In this document: positions 1 through 10,975 of the stretch, in pieces
How positions within the stretch are numbered: the stretch's first letter is position 1
Layout: every line of letters starts with the position of its first letter
Assembly: GCF_018069875.1 (NCBI RefSeq)
Contig: NZ_JAGQDF010000001.1
Coordinates: forward strand, 496,001 to 560,000
Direction of reading: 5' to 3'
DNA from: Ideonella alba
Lineage (GTDB): Bacteria > Pseudomonadota > Gammaproteobacteria > Burkholderiales > Burkholderiaceae_C
DNA: 64,000 nucleotides
Program-made: the position numbers and the translations under genes
The notes under the pieces: generated by a model
The model's input: the letters and a program-made list of their open reading frames with translations, nothing else
Databases searched by the model: none
What the model was told of the DNA's origin: nothing

Positions 1-49
1 AGCCGCGTCTGGGCCCGCTATTGCGGGTTTTCCCGCGGGTGGGCCGGCG

Positions 50-880
50 TCACATCGCCCACAGCCGTGGCGGGCATTCGGCCAGCGACCACAGGCGGCG
101 GCGCCAGCCGGCGCGCACGGCGCGCGCCAGCGTGAACAGCGCTTCGGTGCGTGGCGCCAGCGCCCGCAGCACCACCACGCCGTCGTCGGCGGCGCTGACC
201 CCGGCCCGGGCGGCCAGCGGCGAGGCCGCGATGCAGGCGCGCGCGTCCTCGAGCAGCTGTTCGCGCAGCCCATCGCTGAAGCCGTCGCCGGCGGCGCACC
301 AGAGCGTGGCCAGGGCCCGCTGGCCGGCCCAGCCCAGCGGCGAGTCCAGCAGCACCCGGTCGTCGGCACGGATGCGTCCCTGCTCCAGCCAGCGGCCGGC
401 GATCGAGACTGTCTGGTGCAGCTCGCCCCGCTCGAAGCCCAGCTCGGCGGCCGGCAGGCCCAGGGCCAGCAGGTCCCAGCCGATCATCTGCGCCCCGGGC
501 GCCAGCTCGAAATGCAGCGCATTGGCGGCGCGGCAGCCGCTGTAGGCAATCGTCTCCAGCGGCAGCCACTCCAGCCGCGCCCCCGCGGCCAGCCGGGCCT
601 GCAGCGTCTGCGTGGCCTGGGCACCGGCACTGCGGTAGAAGCGGGTGGCGCCGGGCGTGGTGATCAGCGCGTGGGTGCCGGGGCCCAGCGTGGCCTCGAT
701 CGCCAGCTGGTCACCGCCGACGATGCCGCCGGGCGGATGCACCAGCACGTGGTGGCAGATGGCGTCGCCCTCGGGGTAGAGGCGCTGCAGCACGCGCAGC
801 GGACCCTCGTGGCGATCCAGGGCGGTGGTGCGCTGGTCCTCGAGCCGGTAGTCGAGCCGCAGGTGGCCGCGCCAGCTCAA
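50..880 (-). CDS. ureD: Urease accessory protein UreD
   Basis: UreD is a scaffold in the UreD-UreF-UreG complex that delivers nickel to apo-urease in the cytoplasm. The 276-residue product has the family layout: an N-terminal strand (LRLDYRLED), HVLVHPPGGIVGGDQL, then TTPGATRFYRS and an ETIAYSG segment, all typical of UreD. The only plausible start is TTG at 880; the upstream ATG codons are in other frames. It is the last gene of a leftward run (ABC importer, DUF1631, ureD). In related genomes ureABC follows, which would lie left of the window. Recognition of the family is firm; the start codon is less so. Confidence 0.93.
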   Translation of the reverse strand: MSWRGHLRLDYRLEDQRTTALDRHEGPLRVLQRLYPEGDAICHHVLVHPPGGIVGGDQLAIEATLGPGTHALITTPGATRFYRSAGAQATQTLQARLAAGARLEWLPLETIAYSGCRAANALHFELAPGAQMIGWDLLALGLPAAELGFERGELHQTVSIAGRWLEQGRIRADDRVLLDSPLGWAGQRALATLWCAAGDGFSDGLREQLLEDARACIAASPLAARAGVSAADDGVVVLRALAPRTEALFTLARAVRAGWRRRLWSLAECPPRLWAM

Positions 881-908
881 CGCCCACCCCAGCCAGCGGC
901 CATCAGCC

Positions 909-2684
909 TCATGCCGGCTCCTGCGGCAGGCTCTCGACCGCGTCGCGCAGCCACTCGCCGGCCGGGATGGTGGTGATCAGGCCCTCGCCGCGCATGCGCT
1001 CGAGCACCCGGCGGCTGGTGCAGAAGGGCGTGCCCTGGCGGCGGCTGAAGGCGAAGAACTGGCCGTTGTCACTGATCCAGTCCAGCCGCACCGCGGTCCA
1101 GCGGCCCTGCAGGCAGGCGCGGCACAGGTCGTCCACCGCCAGCCCGGCCAGCCATTGCTGGGCGTCGCGCCAGGCGGGCGAGTCCGGGCTTTCGTCCATC
1201 GCCACCGGCACGGTGGCCAGGTCGGCATGGTGGATCCAGGCCGAGGATTGGATGTCGGGCGAGCCGGCCACCTCCGGCGGCGACTCCGGCCCCGGCGCGC
1301 TGGCCGCCGCGCGGCGCGGCCAGGCCTTCAGCGCCACGCGCAGCTCATCGACCTGGCGCTGGATGCGGGCCGGGGCCTCGTCGATCGCGCGCAGGCCGTC
1401 GTGGACTTCCAGCAGCAGGCAGTCCAGCTCGGCCGGCGTGGGTGGGCGCGGGCGCTCCAGCGCGGCGGCGTCGACCAGGGTGTCGATCACGGCGGTCCAG
1501 CGGCGCGGGCCCGGGCCGTCGACGCCGTCGCGGGCGCTGGTGCGGGTGATCACCCGCACCCAGTCGCCCAGCAGGAACTGGCTGGCCTGCGGCAGCAGCT
1601 TGGTGCGCTGCAACTGCTCGACCACCTGGGCCTGGACCAGCGGCAGCAGCTCGGCGTGGCGTTCGGCCTGTTGCAGGTGGGCCACCGGACCCGGGTGGAC
1701 CGGGTCGGGCAGCGAGGCATTGGCCAGGCGCTCCAGGTGCACGCGTGCCTGTTCGTAGTGGCGCGTCAGCAGCGGCTGCGGAGCGCGCTGCAGCGCGTCC
1801 ATCAGCGGCTGCAGGCGCTGGTGCAGCGCGATCTTGCCGGGGGCCTGGCCGTCCAGGTCCAGCTGCGACAGCGCCACCAGGCGGTCGGTCAGCAGCCACA
1901 GCGGGTGCTGGGGGTCCTGCAGCAGCGCCGGCTCGGCGGCGGCGCTGGCCTGGGCCAGCCGAGACAGCCCCTGCAGCAGCTCGCGCATGCCCGGGCCCAG
2001 GCGCGCATGGTCCTGCAGGCGCTCGAACAGCGCCGCCACCTGGCCCGGCGGGATGGGCGCCGCCGGCGCCGGCGCGGCGTGCGCGACACGGGCAGACAGG
2101 CCGGCGCGGGCGGCCTGCGCCGCGTCGATGGCCCGGGCGCCGGTGCTCTGCAGCCAGGCGCATTGGCGCTCGTAGGAGCGCGTGGCCTCGCGCACCAGCG
2201 CGGGACGCAGCTCCTTGAGCAGGTCCAGTCGCCGCGGCGCCGAGGGTACGGCGGCGTGCAGCGCGCGGTCCAGCGTCTCGGCCAGCGTGGCCGCTTCCAG
2301 CAGCACCGGGCTGGGGTAGCCCAGCGCGTCGGTCTCGCGGTACCAGCGCAGTGCCAGCGCGCCCAGCTCGCGCAGCACGAACTCGGCCTCATGGTCGATC
2401 GCCTGCACGGCGCCGCGCAGCTGGATGGATTCGTTGACCTCGTCGTCGCACAGCAGCGAGACGCCGCTGAGCGTCTCGACCACCACGCCGCCGATCGCGG
2501 TGTCCAGGCCGGCGCGGCGAGGTTCTAGAAGGGCTTCGCGCAGCTGGGCCTGCCAGGCGGGGCGCAGGCCGGGCTGGGTGCGCGCGCTGCCGTCGAACAG
2601 CACGCGGTCGACCAGGTCCAGCGCCTCGTCCAGGCAGAACTGGCGCCACGCATGCAGGGCGGGATCGGTGTCGCGCAGGCTCAT
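909..2684 (-). CDS. DUF1631 family protein
   Basis: A 591-residue cytoplasmic protein of the DUF1631 family, common in beta- and gammaproteobacteria and of unknown function. Family hallmarks visible are the N-terminal LLCDDEVNESIQLR segment, a long helical middle, and a C-terminal block (RWTAVRLDWIS..GQFFAFSRR.G) followed by a helix near residues 565-580. It lies 22 bp after the ABC permease and 28 bp before ureD on the same strand, so it may be co-transcribed with them, but the sequence gives no mechanistic link to urea metabolism. No clear ribosome-binding site precedes the ATG at 2684. Confidence 0.8.
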   Translation of the reverse strand: MSLRDTDPALHAWRQFCLDEALDLVDRVLFDGSARTQPGLRPAWQAQLREALLEPRRAGLDTAIGGVVVETLSGVSLLCDDEVNESIQLRGAVQAIDHEAEFVLRELGALALRWYRETDALGYPSPVLLEAATLAETLDRALHAAVPSAPRRLDLLKELRPALVREATRSYERQCAWLQSTGARAIDAAQAARAGLSARVAHAAPAPAAPIPPGQVAALFERLQDHARLGPGMRELLQGLSRLAQASAAAEPALLQDPQHPLWLLTDRLVALSQLDLDGQAPGKIALHQRLQPLMDALQRAPQPLLTRHYEQARVHLERLANASLPDPVHPGPVAHLQQAERHAELLPLVQAQVVEQLQRTKLLPQASQFLLGDWVRVITRTSARDGVDGPGPRRWTAVIDTLVDAAALERPRPPTPAELDCLLLEVHDGLRAIDEAPARIQRQVDELRVALKAWPRRAAASAPGPESPPEVAGSPDIQSSAWIHHADLATVPVAMDESPDSPAWRDAQQWLAGLAVDDLCRACLQGRWTAVRLDWISDNGQFFAFSRRQGTPFCTSRRVLERMRGEGLITTIPAGEWLRDAVESLPQEPA

Positions 2685-2706
2685 GGGCGCGATTGTGCCC
2701 GGCGGG

Positions 2707-3474
2707 TCAGTGCGATTGCGAACCGCGGTGCGCCCAGGCCGTGGTGTGTTTCTCGATCCAGCTGAAGAACTCGTACATCGCCATGGCCATGGCGCCCACC
2801 ACCACCAGACCGGCGAAGGCCAGGCCCATCTGCATCGCGCTGCCAGCGCTGACCAGCAGGTAGCCGATGCCCTCGTTCGAGGCCTGCATCTCGGACACCG
2901 TGGTGCCCACGAAGGCCAGCGTGATCGCCACCTTCAGGCTGCCGAAGAAGTAGGGCATGGAGCGGGGCAGACCGACCTTGGTCAGCACGTCCCAGCGGCT
3001 GGCGCCCAGCACCCGCAGCACGTCCTCCAGCTCGGGCTCGAGCGTGGCCAGGCCGGTGGCGATGTTCACGGTGATCGGGAAGAAGCTGATCAGGAAGGCG
3101 GTCAGGATGGCCGGACCGATGCCGATGCCGAACCACACCACCAGCACCGGCACGAAGGCCGCCTTGGGCAGCGCATTGAAGCCGGTCATCAGCGGGTAGA
3201 AGGCGGTGTAGGCCATGCGCGAGCTGCCGATCAGGAAGCCCAGCAGCACGCCCACCACGATGGCGATGGCGAAGCCCGCCATCGTCACCCAGAAGGTGCG
3301 CCAGGCGTGGCCGGCGATGACGGCCTTGTACTCGAGCAGCTGCTCCCAGATGCGCGCCGGGCTGGGAAAGATGAACTCGCTGACGTTGAAGGCGCTGCAG
3401 ATGCCCTGCCAGACCAGCAGGATCAGCACCAGCAGCACCCAGGGCGACCAGGCTTCCAGGCTCTTGCGCGTCAT
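2707..3474 (-). CDS. ABC transporter permease, nitrate/taurine/NMT1 type
   Basis: A 255-residue inner-membrane permease of the BPD_transp_1 (SsuC/TauC) family with about six hydrophobic segments. The cytoplasmic EAA-like loop (LRVLGASRWDVLTKVGLP) that contacts the ATPase is clear near residues 150-170. Its ATG overlaps the stop of the ATPase gene by 4 bp (ATGA), indicating translational coupling. With the ATPase and the periplasmic binding protein upstream it forms a complete importer. The substrate cannot be read from the sequence. Its position between xdhAB and a urease gene suggests a purine-derived or other nitrogen compound. Confidence 0.93.
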   Translation of the reverse strand: MTRKSLEAWSPWVLLVLILLVWQGICSAFNVSEFIFPSPARIWEQLLEYKAVIAGHAWRTFWVTMAGFAIAIVVGVLLGFLIGSSRMAYTAFYPLMTGFNALPKAAFVPVLVVWFGIGIGPAILTAFLISFFPITVNIATGLATLEPELEDVLRVLGASRWDVLTKVGLPRSMPYFFGSLKVAITLAFVGTTVSEMQASNEGIGYLLVSAGSAMQMGLAFAGLVVVGAMAMAMYEFFSWIEKHTTAWAHRGSQSH

Positions 3475-4280
3475 TGGGCGATCTCCACGCCTTGCTTGCG
3501 CATCGCGCCGATGTGGCCGCGCAGCTCATGCACGATGTCGGTGAAGGCCGGCGTGTAGGTGATCTCCAGGTCGCGCGGGCGCGGCAGGTCGATCTCGCGG
3601 CGCACCACCATGCGGCCGGGGCTCTTGCTCATCACGTAGACGGTGTCGGCCAGGAAGACGCTCTCGCGCAGGTCATGGGTGACCAGGATGACGTTGAACT
3701 TCTGCGCCGCCTGCAGGTCGCGCAGCGTGCACCACAGCTCTTCGCGGGTGAAGGCATCCAGCGCGCCGAAGGGCTCGTCGAGCAGCAGCATCTTGGGCTC
3801 GTGGATCAGCGCGCGGCAGATGCTGGCGCGCTGCTGCATGCCGCCCGAGAGCTGCCAGGGGAACTTGTCCTCGTAGCCGCCCAGGCCCACGCTTTGCAGC
3901 AGGGCGCGGGCCTTGGCCTCGTACTCGGCCTTCTTCTGCTTGAAGCTGCTGCGGTAGGGCTCGACGATCTCCAGCGGCAGCATCACGTTGGCCACCGTGG
4001 TGCGCCAGGGCAGCAGGCTGGGGGCCTGGAAGGCCATGCCGGTGATCTTCAGCGGCCCGGTCACTTCCTTGCCACCGATGATCACCGTGCCTTTGCTGGG
4101 CCGCTTCAGGCCGGTGGCCAGTTTCATGAAGGTGGACTTGCCGCAGCCCGAAGGCCCGACGATGGCGATGAACTCGCCTTCGTCGACCTGCAGGTGGATG
4201 TCCTCGACCGCGTAATGGCCCTGGGCCAGCAGCTCGTCGTTGTAGGCGAGCCAGACCCCGTTGAAGTCGACGAAGGCCAT
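3471..4280 (-). CDS. ABC transporter ATP-binding protein
   Basis: A 269-residue ATPase of the SsuB/TauB family. Walker A is GPSGCGKST, the ABC signature is LSGGMQQR and Walker B is LLLDEPFGALD, with the D-loop and the switch histidine (VTHD) also present. I chose ATG at 4280 rather than the longer open frame from 4382, because the extension overlaps the binding-protein gene and has no family resemblance. The chosen start lies 4 bp after the stop of the binding-protein gene, whose end carries a GTGAG-like ribosome site. It energises the importer encoded by its two neighbours. Confidence 0.95.
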   Translation of the reverse strand: MAFVDFNGVWLAYNDELLAQGHYAVEDIHLQVDEGEFIAIVGPSGCGKSTFMKLATGLKRPSKGTVIIGGKEVTGPLKITGMAFQAPSLLPWRTTVANVMLPLEIVEPYRSSFKQKKAEYEAKARALLQSVGLGGYEDKFPWQLSGGMQQRASICRALIHEPKMLLLDEPFGALDAFTREELWCTLRDLQAAQKFNVILVTHDLRESVFLADTVYVMSKSPGRMVVRREIDLPRPRDLEITYTPAFTDIVHELRGHIGAMRKQGVEIAQ

Positions 4281-4284
4281 CAGC

Positions 4285-5319
4285 TCACTTCTTGGCGAAG
4301 ATGTTGCGCTCGGCGGCGGTGGGCAGGAAGCTGCCGTTCCAGACCGCATCCGGGTTGATGCGGCCCTTGGTCTGGAAGGCATCGGCCACCTGGCTGGCCA
4401 TCAGGGCCAGGCGCGGCTTGCTGACGTCGCCGAAGCCCTCGGCCTTGGCGTCGGTGGTGGCCACCGAGGAGTCGATGGCCAGCTTCAGGCGGCGTTCCTC
4501 GAGGTCGGCGTTGATGATGCCGTCGCGCTCCTTGACCACCGCGATCGCGGCCTTCGGGTTGGCGATCACTTCCTTGGCGCCCTTGGTGAAGGCGCGCAGG
4601 AAGGCCTTGACCGCTTCCGGGTTCTTCTTGAGGAATTCCTCGCCGGCGATGATCACGTTGCCGTAGAGCTTGACGCCATGGGCCGGGTACATCATCACGT
4701 TGACGTCCTCGGCCTTGATGCCGCGGGCCTCCAGGTTCAGCAGGCTGGTGAAGTAGAAGCCGGTGATCGCGTCCACATCGCCCTTGGCCAGCATGGTCTC
4801 GCGCAGCGGCGGGTCCATCGAGACCCACTCGACCTTGCCGATGGCGTTGGCCTTCTGGAAGATCGGGAAGGCGCGGCGGCCGGCGTCGAACACCGGAGCG
4901 CCCAACTTCTTGCCGGCCAGGTCGGCAGGGGTCTTGATGCCGCTCTTCTTGAGCGCGAAGACGGCGGCCGGCGTGTTGTTGTAGACCATCATCACCGCCA
5001 CCGGCTTGTTCGGGGCGGTGGGGTTGTTGGCGTGGAATTCCATCAGCGCCGACAGGTCGGCGAATCCCATGTCGTAAGTGCCCGAGGCGACGCGGTTGAC
5101 CGCGTTGCCCGAACCGTTGCCGGCGTCCACGGTGACGTTGAGCTTCTCGGCCTTGAACTGGCCCTGGGCCACCGGCAGCAGGAAGAAGGCGCTGGGGCCC
5201 TCGAAACGCCAGTCGAGCTGGAACTTGACGGCGGTCTCCTGGGCGGTGGCGGGCAGGGTGGTGCCCAGCAGGCCGGCGGCAGCGGCCAGGGCGAGGATCG
5301 AGCGGCGGACGAAGGTCAT
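4285..5319 (-). CDS. ABC transporter periplasmic substrate-binding protein (NMT1/THI5-like)
   Basis: A 344-residue secreted binding protein of the NMT1/THI5 superfamily. It begins with a Sec signal peptide (MTFVRRSILALAAAAGLLG, likely cleavage after ATAQ or nearby). The mature part starts VKFQLDWRFEGP and contains the family-like DMGFADLSALMEF and GKKLGAPVFDAGRR blocks. The ATG at 5319 is preferred over the open frame from 5391 because it begins exactly at the signal peptide. It is first of three importer genes and diverges from xdhA across 195 bp. The ligand is unknown; a purine degradation product is a contextual guess only. Confidence 0.92.
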   Translation of the reverse strand: MTFVRRSILALAAAAGLLGTTLPATAQETAVKFQLDWRFEGPSAFFLLPVAQGQFKAEKLNVTVDAGNGSGNAVNRVASGTYDMGFADLSALMEFHANNPTAPNKPVAVMMVYNNTPAAVFALKKSGIKTPADLAGKKLGAPVFDAGRRAFPIFQKANAIGKVEWVSMDPPLRETMLAKGDVDAITGFYFTSLLNLEARGIKAEDVNVMMYPAHGVKLYGNVIIAGEEFLKKNPEAVKAFLRAFTKGAKEVIANPKAAIAVVKERDGIINADLEERRLKLAIDSSVATTDAKAEGFGDVSKPRLALMASQVADAFQTKGRINPDAVWNGSFLPTAAERNIFAKK

Positions 5320-5401
5320 GGCACAGGGCTCCAGAGGGTCATTCTTGAGGCGGGCGGACGGGGGCGGTCCGCGCGCATTGTCATCCAGCAACCGCTTGCA
5401 G

Positions 5402-5424
5402 GATCCGTGCCCGCGTCACGGATC
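5402..5424. promoter_or_regulatory. Inverted repeat in the importer/xdhA divergent promoter region
   Basis: GATCCGTG at 5402-5409 and its exact reverse complement CACGGATC at 5417-5424 are separated by 7 bp. The repeat lies near the middle of the 195-bp region between the importer and xdhA, about 90 bp from each start. It has the size of a dimeric repressor or activator site. A GATAAT hexamer at 5473-5478 could be the -10 element for xdhA. The regulator is not identifiable here. Confidence 0.45.
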
Positions 5425-5514
5425 TCTCGGTATTCTCCCGAGGTGTGTCGGCCAGTGGCCGGGTGGCGGTCCGATAATCGCGGGTTGATCCTTGTCCTTC
5501 GCCGGAGCCGCTGC

Positions 5515-6989
<1,475 letters not shown>

Positions 6990-6993
<4 letters not shown>

Positions 6994-9344
6994 ACGCTCC
7001 TGAATCCCTGAAGTCGCTGCTGCCCGCCGCCACCGGCCCCTTCTCCGGCAAGGAGGTGGCGCATGAATCGGCCGTGCTGCATGTCAGCGGCGAGGCCACC
7101 TTCACCGACGACATCCCGGAGCTGCGCGGCACGCTGTACGCCGCGCTGGTCACCTCGCCGGTGGCGCATGGCCAGCTGACGGGCCCGCACAACGGTGTCG
7201 ACAAGGCGGCGCTGCTGGCCGAGCACGGCGTGGTGGCGGTCTTCACCGCCGAGGACATCCCCGGCGAGAACAACTGCGGCCCGATCGTCCACGATGACCC
7301 CTTCCTGTGCCCGGGCGAGCTGAACTACCTGGGCCAGCCGGTGGCGGTGGTGGTGGCGCGCGAGATGGTCTATGCCCGTGAAGCCGCACGCAAGGCCAGG
7401 CTGTCCTTCGAAGAGCTGCCCGCCATCCTGACGATCGAGCAGGCGCTGGAAGCTCAGAGCTGGGTGATGCCCAGCAAGACCGTGGTGCGCGGTGACGCCG
7501 CCGCCGCGCTGGCGGCGGCGCCGCATCGCCTTTCGGGCAGCACCCGCACCGGCCAGCAGGAACAGTTCTACCTGGAAGGCCAGGTCAGCTATGCGGTCCC
7601 GCGCGAGGACGGCCAGCTCACCATCTACACCAGCAGCCAGCACCCCGAGGGCAACCAGAAGGAGGCCGCCGCGGCGCTGAACCTGCAGACCAAGGATGTC
7701 GAGGTCATCTGCCGGCGCATGGGCGGCGGCTTCGGTGGCAAGGAGGGCAATGCCAGCATCTTCTCGCAGAGTGCGGCACTGGCCGCCTTCCTGCTGAAGA
7801 AGCCGGTCAAGCTGCGCGCCTGCCGAGACGATGACATGCTGATCACCGGCAAGCGCCACGACTTCCGCATCGACTACGACGTCGGCTTCGACGACACCGG
7901 CCGGGTGCTGGGGCTGGATCTGATGCTGGCCTCGCGCTGCGGCCCGACGATGGACTACTCGGGCCCGGTCAACGACCGCGCGCTGCTGCACATCGACAAC
8001 ACCTACTACCTGCCCAACGTCCATGTGGTGGGCCACCGTTGCCGCACCCACACCCAGAGCAGCACCGCCTTCCGCGGCTTCGGCGGTCCGCAGGGCATGT
8101 TCGCGATCGAGACCGTGATGGACGAGATCGCCCGCCACCTCGGCAAGGACCCGCTCGAGGTGCGCCGCGCCAATCTGTACCACGCCAGCCCCGACCCGGC
8201 CACGCTGACCACGCAGTACGGCCAGCTGATCGAGGACTGGGTGGGCGACCAGGTGATCGCCGAGGTCGAGGCCAAGGCCGACTACGTGGCGCGTCGCGCC
8301 GAGGTGGCGGCCTTCAATGCGGCGCACAAGACCACCAAGCGCGGCCTGGCCTTGACGCCGCTCAAGTTCGGCATCAGCTTCACGGCCACGCTGCTCAACC
8401 AGGCGGGCGCGCTGGTCAACATCTTCAACGACGGCTCGGTCGCGGTGAACCACGGTGGCACCGAAATGGGGCAGGGCCTGAACACCAAGATCGCGCAGCT
8501 GGCGGCGGATGAGCTGGGCATCAGCGTCAGCCGGGTGCGCGTCACTGCCACCGACACGCTGAAGGTGCCCAACGCCTCGGCCACCGCGGCGTCCAGCGGC
8601 TTCGACCTGAACGGCGCCGCCACCCGCCACGCCTGCGAGCAGCTGCGCGAGCGCCTGGCGCCGGTGGCTGCCGAGGCCCTGGGCTGCACGGCCGAGCAGG
8701 TGGTGTTCGGCGGCGACGGCGTGAGCAGCCCGACCGGCCAGTTCCTGGACTTCAAGACCCTGGCCAACAAGGCCTGGGCGGCGCGCGTGGGCCTGAGCCA
8801 GACCGGCTTCTACCGCACGCCCGAGATCGGCTACGACCCGATGAAGCTGCAGGGCCGGGCCTTCTACTACTACTGCTACGGCGCGGCGGTCAGCGAGGTC
8901 GAACTGGACCTGCTGACCGGTGAATGGCGGCTGCTGCGCGCCGACATGGTCCACGACGTGGGCCGCTCGATCAACCCGGCGATCGACCGCGGCCAGATCG
9001 AGGGCGGCTTCGTCCAGGGCATGGGCTGGTTGACGATGGAGGAGTGCCTGTGGGACGCCAGGGGCAAGCTGCTCACCCACGGCCCCAGCACCTACAAGAT
9101 CCCGGTGGCCTCCGACATCCCCGAGCAGTTCCATGTCCACCTGTTCGATGGCCGCAACATCAAGCCCACGCCCTTCAACATCAAGGCCACCGGTGAGCCG
9201 CCGCTGATGCTGGGGCTGAGCGTGTTCTTCGCGCTGAAGGATGCGGTGGGCGCGGTCAGGCCTGGGTCGACGCCGGTGCCGCTGGTCAGTCCGGCCACAC
9301 CGGAGCGGCTGCTGCTGGCCGCCCAGGCGCTGCGCCGCGCCTGA
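6990..9344 (+). CDS. xdhB: Xanthine dehydrogenase large (molybdopterin) subunit
   Basis: The 784-residue catalytic subunit carrying the molybdenum cofactor. Family motifs present are the N-terminal VAHESAVLHVSGEA segment, GQEQFYLEGQ, the Mo-cofactor loop MGGGFGGKE, AFRGFGGPQ, the GGTEMGQGL block and the C-terminal GEPPLMLG that carries the catalytic glutamate. The length fits bacterial XdhB. The start overlaps the xdhA stop by 4 bp. The usual third gene, xdhC, which inserts sulfurated cofactor, does not follow; a WYL-domain gene comes next. Confidence 0.97.
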
Positions 9345-9453
9345 CCCCCACGATCGCAGGCGTTCTGGGCGCGCGGTAACGCTAGGATGTCAGGCTGCCG
9401 GAGGGGTCTTTGCCGGCCTCCTCCTGCCGACCTGCCTGCCCGGAGCCGCCCTT

Positions 9454-9768
9454 GTGAGCCTGCCCCCCGATCCCAGCGACGATCCCGATTCGCCGTCCGG
9501 CGTGCCGCCCGGCGCACGGGCGCTGCAGGCGCGCTGGCGCATCCACTACGAGACCCAGGACGGCGGCGTCAGCGTCCGCACGGTGCAGATCTCGCACCTG
9601 CTGGAGCGTGGTCCGCGCCAGCAGATCCTGGCGCACTGCGAGACCCGCGGCAAGGACCGCGCCTTCCGCATCGACCGCATCCGCCGCGCCTACGACCTGG
9701 ACCGGGCCTGCCGGGTGGACGATCCGCTGGCCGACTTGCGCCGCGCCTGCGAGCAGGACGATCACTGA
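9454..9768 (+). CDS. Small solo WYL-domain protein
   Basis: A 104-residue protein from a GTG start. Residues about 25-85 match a WYL-type fold: IHYETQDGGVSVRTVQISHL, then ILAHCETRGKDRAFRIDRI. WYL domains usually sit at the C terminus of HTH regulators and sense nucleic acids or nucleotides. Here there is no DNA-binding domain, so it may be a sensor or adaptor working with another protein. It lies 109 bp after xdhB and about 95 bp before mrp. The GTG at 9454 is the best start because the longer open frame overlaps xdhB without similarity. Confidence 0.65.
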   Translation: MSLPPDPSDDPDSPSGVPPGARALQARWRIHYETQDGGVSVRTVQISHLLERGPRQQILAHCETRGKDRAFRIDRIRRAYDLDRACRVDDPLADLRRACEQDDH

Positions 9769-9864
9769 GCGCTCAAGCGGCGCCGGAGGGCCCGGCGCGG
9801 GGCAGGGTATCGGCCCTGGGCTAGACTGCGCCGCGTCCCACCCCATCCACGCTCCGAATTCCCC

Positions 9865-10956
9865 ATGGCACTGACCGAATCCGCCCTGCTCGCCGCACTG
9901 CAGACCGTCGTTGATCCCAACACCCAGCAGGACCTGGTCAGCACCCGGCAGCTGAAGAACCTGCGCATCGACGGCACCGACGTGTCCTTCGATGTGGAAC
10001 TGGGCTACCCGGCCGCCACCCAGATCCCGCCGCTGCGCCAGGCCCTGATCGCCGCCGCGCGTTCGGTGCCGGGCGTGGGTAATGTCAGCGCCAATCTGGC
10101 GTTCAAGATCACCGCCCACTCGGTGCAGCGCGGCGTGCCGCTGCTGCCGGGCGTCAAAAACATCATCGCCATCGCCTCGGGCAAGGGCGGTGTGGGCAAG
10201 AGCACCACCACCGTCAACCTGGCGCTGGCGCTGGCCGCCGAAGGCGCCCGCGTGGGCATCCTGGACGCCGACATCTACGGCCCCAGCCAACCGATGATGA
10301 TGGGCATCGACGGCCGCCCGGAAAGCGTGGACGGCAAGTCGATGGAGCCGATGATCGGCCACGGCGTGCAGGTGATGTCGATCGGCTTCATCGTCGAGGC
10401 CGACCAGGCGATGATCTGGCGCGGCCCGATGGCCACCCAGGCCCTGGACCAGCTGCTGCGCCAGACCAACTGGCAGGATCTGGACTACCTGCTGGTCGAC
10501 ATGCCGCCGGGCACCGGCGACATCCAGCTCACGCTCAGCCAGCGCGTGCCGCTGACCGGTGCGGTGATCGTCACCACGCCGCAGGACATCGCGCTGCTGG
10601 ACGCCCGCAAGGGTGTCAGCATGTTCGAGAAGGTGGGCGTGCCCATCATCGGCGTGGTCGAGAACATGGCGGTCTACTGCTGCCCCAACTGCGGCCACAC
10701 CGAGCACATCTTCGGCCAGGGCGGCGGCATGAAGATGGCGCAGGATTTCAAGATGCCCTACCTGGGCGCGCTGCCGCTGAACCTGTCGATCCGCGAACAG
10801 GCCGACAGCGGCCGCCCCACCGTGGTGGCCGACCCCGACGGCGAGATCGCCGGCATCTACCGCAGCGTGGCGCGCCAGGTGGCGGTGGCGGTGGCCAAGA
10901 AGGCCAAGGACTACTCGTCGAAGTTCCCGACGATCACGGTCTCCAAGGGCACCTGA
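9865..10956 (+). CDS. apbC: Iron-sulfur cluster carrier protein Mrp/ApbC
   Basis: A 363-residue P-loop ATPase of the Mrp/NBP35 family that carries Fe-S clusters to apoproteins in the cytoplasm. An N-terminal DUF59/MIP18-like domain (residues about 5-85) precedes the deviant Walker A GKGGVGKSTT near residue 106. The cluster-binding CPNC pair lies in YCCPNCGHTEHIFG near residue 272, and the family motif VDMPPGTGD is present. The ATG at 9865 is the first in frame. It is a single gene converging on the DUF962 gene, only 19 bp from its stop. Confidence 0.95.
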   Translation: MALTESALLAALQTVVDPNTQQDLVSTRQLKNLRIDGTDVSFDVELGYPAATQIPPLRQALIAAARSVPGVGNVSANLAFKITAHSVQRGVPLLPGVKNIIAIASGKGGVGKSTTTVNLALALAAEGARVGILDADIYGPSQPMMMGIDGRPESVDGKSMEPMIGHGVQVMSIGFIVEADQAMIWRGPMATQALDQLLRQTNWQDLDYLLVDMPPGTGDIQLTLSQRVPLTGAVIVTTPQDIALLDARKGVSMFEKVGVPIIGVVENMAVYCCPNCGHTEHIFGQGGGMKMAQDFKMPYLGALPLNLSIREQADSGRPTVVADPDGEIAGIYRSVARQVAVAVAKKAKDYSSKFPTITVSKGT

Positions 10957-10975
10957 GGCCCTGGCGGGGTGCCGC

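Noticed and set aside
11-33. CCCGC/GCGGG hairpin followed by TTTT at the left edge
   Set aside because: It looks like a plus-strand terminator, but only a minus-strand gene is in view and the stem is short; not enough context.
1155-2528. Long plus-strand frame opposite DUF1631
   Set aside because: Composition (Gln, Arg, Gly, Ala rich) is typical of antisense reading of GC-rich genes, and the opposite strand carries a recognisable family.
4261-5514. Upstream extension of the xdhA open frame by over 400 codons
   Set aside because: It is antisense to the intact substrate-binding-protein gene and has no similarity to any protein; the xdhA family N terminus begins exactly at 5515.
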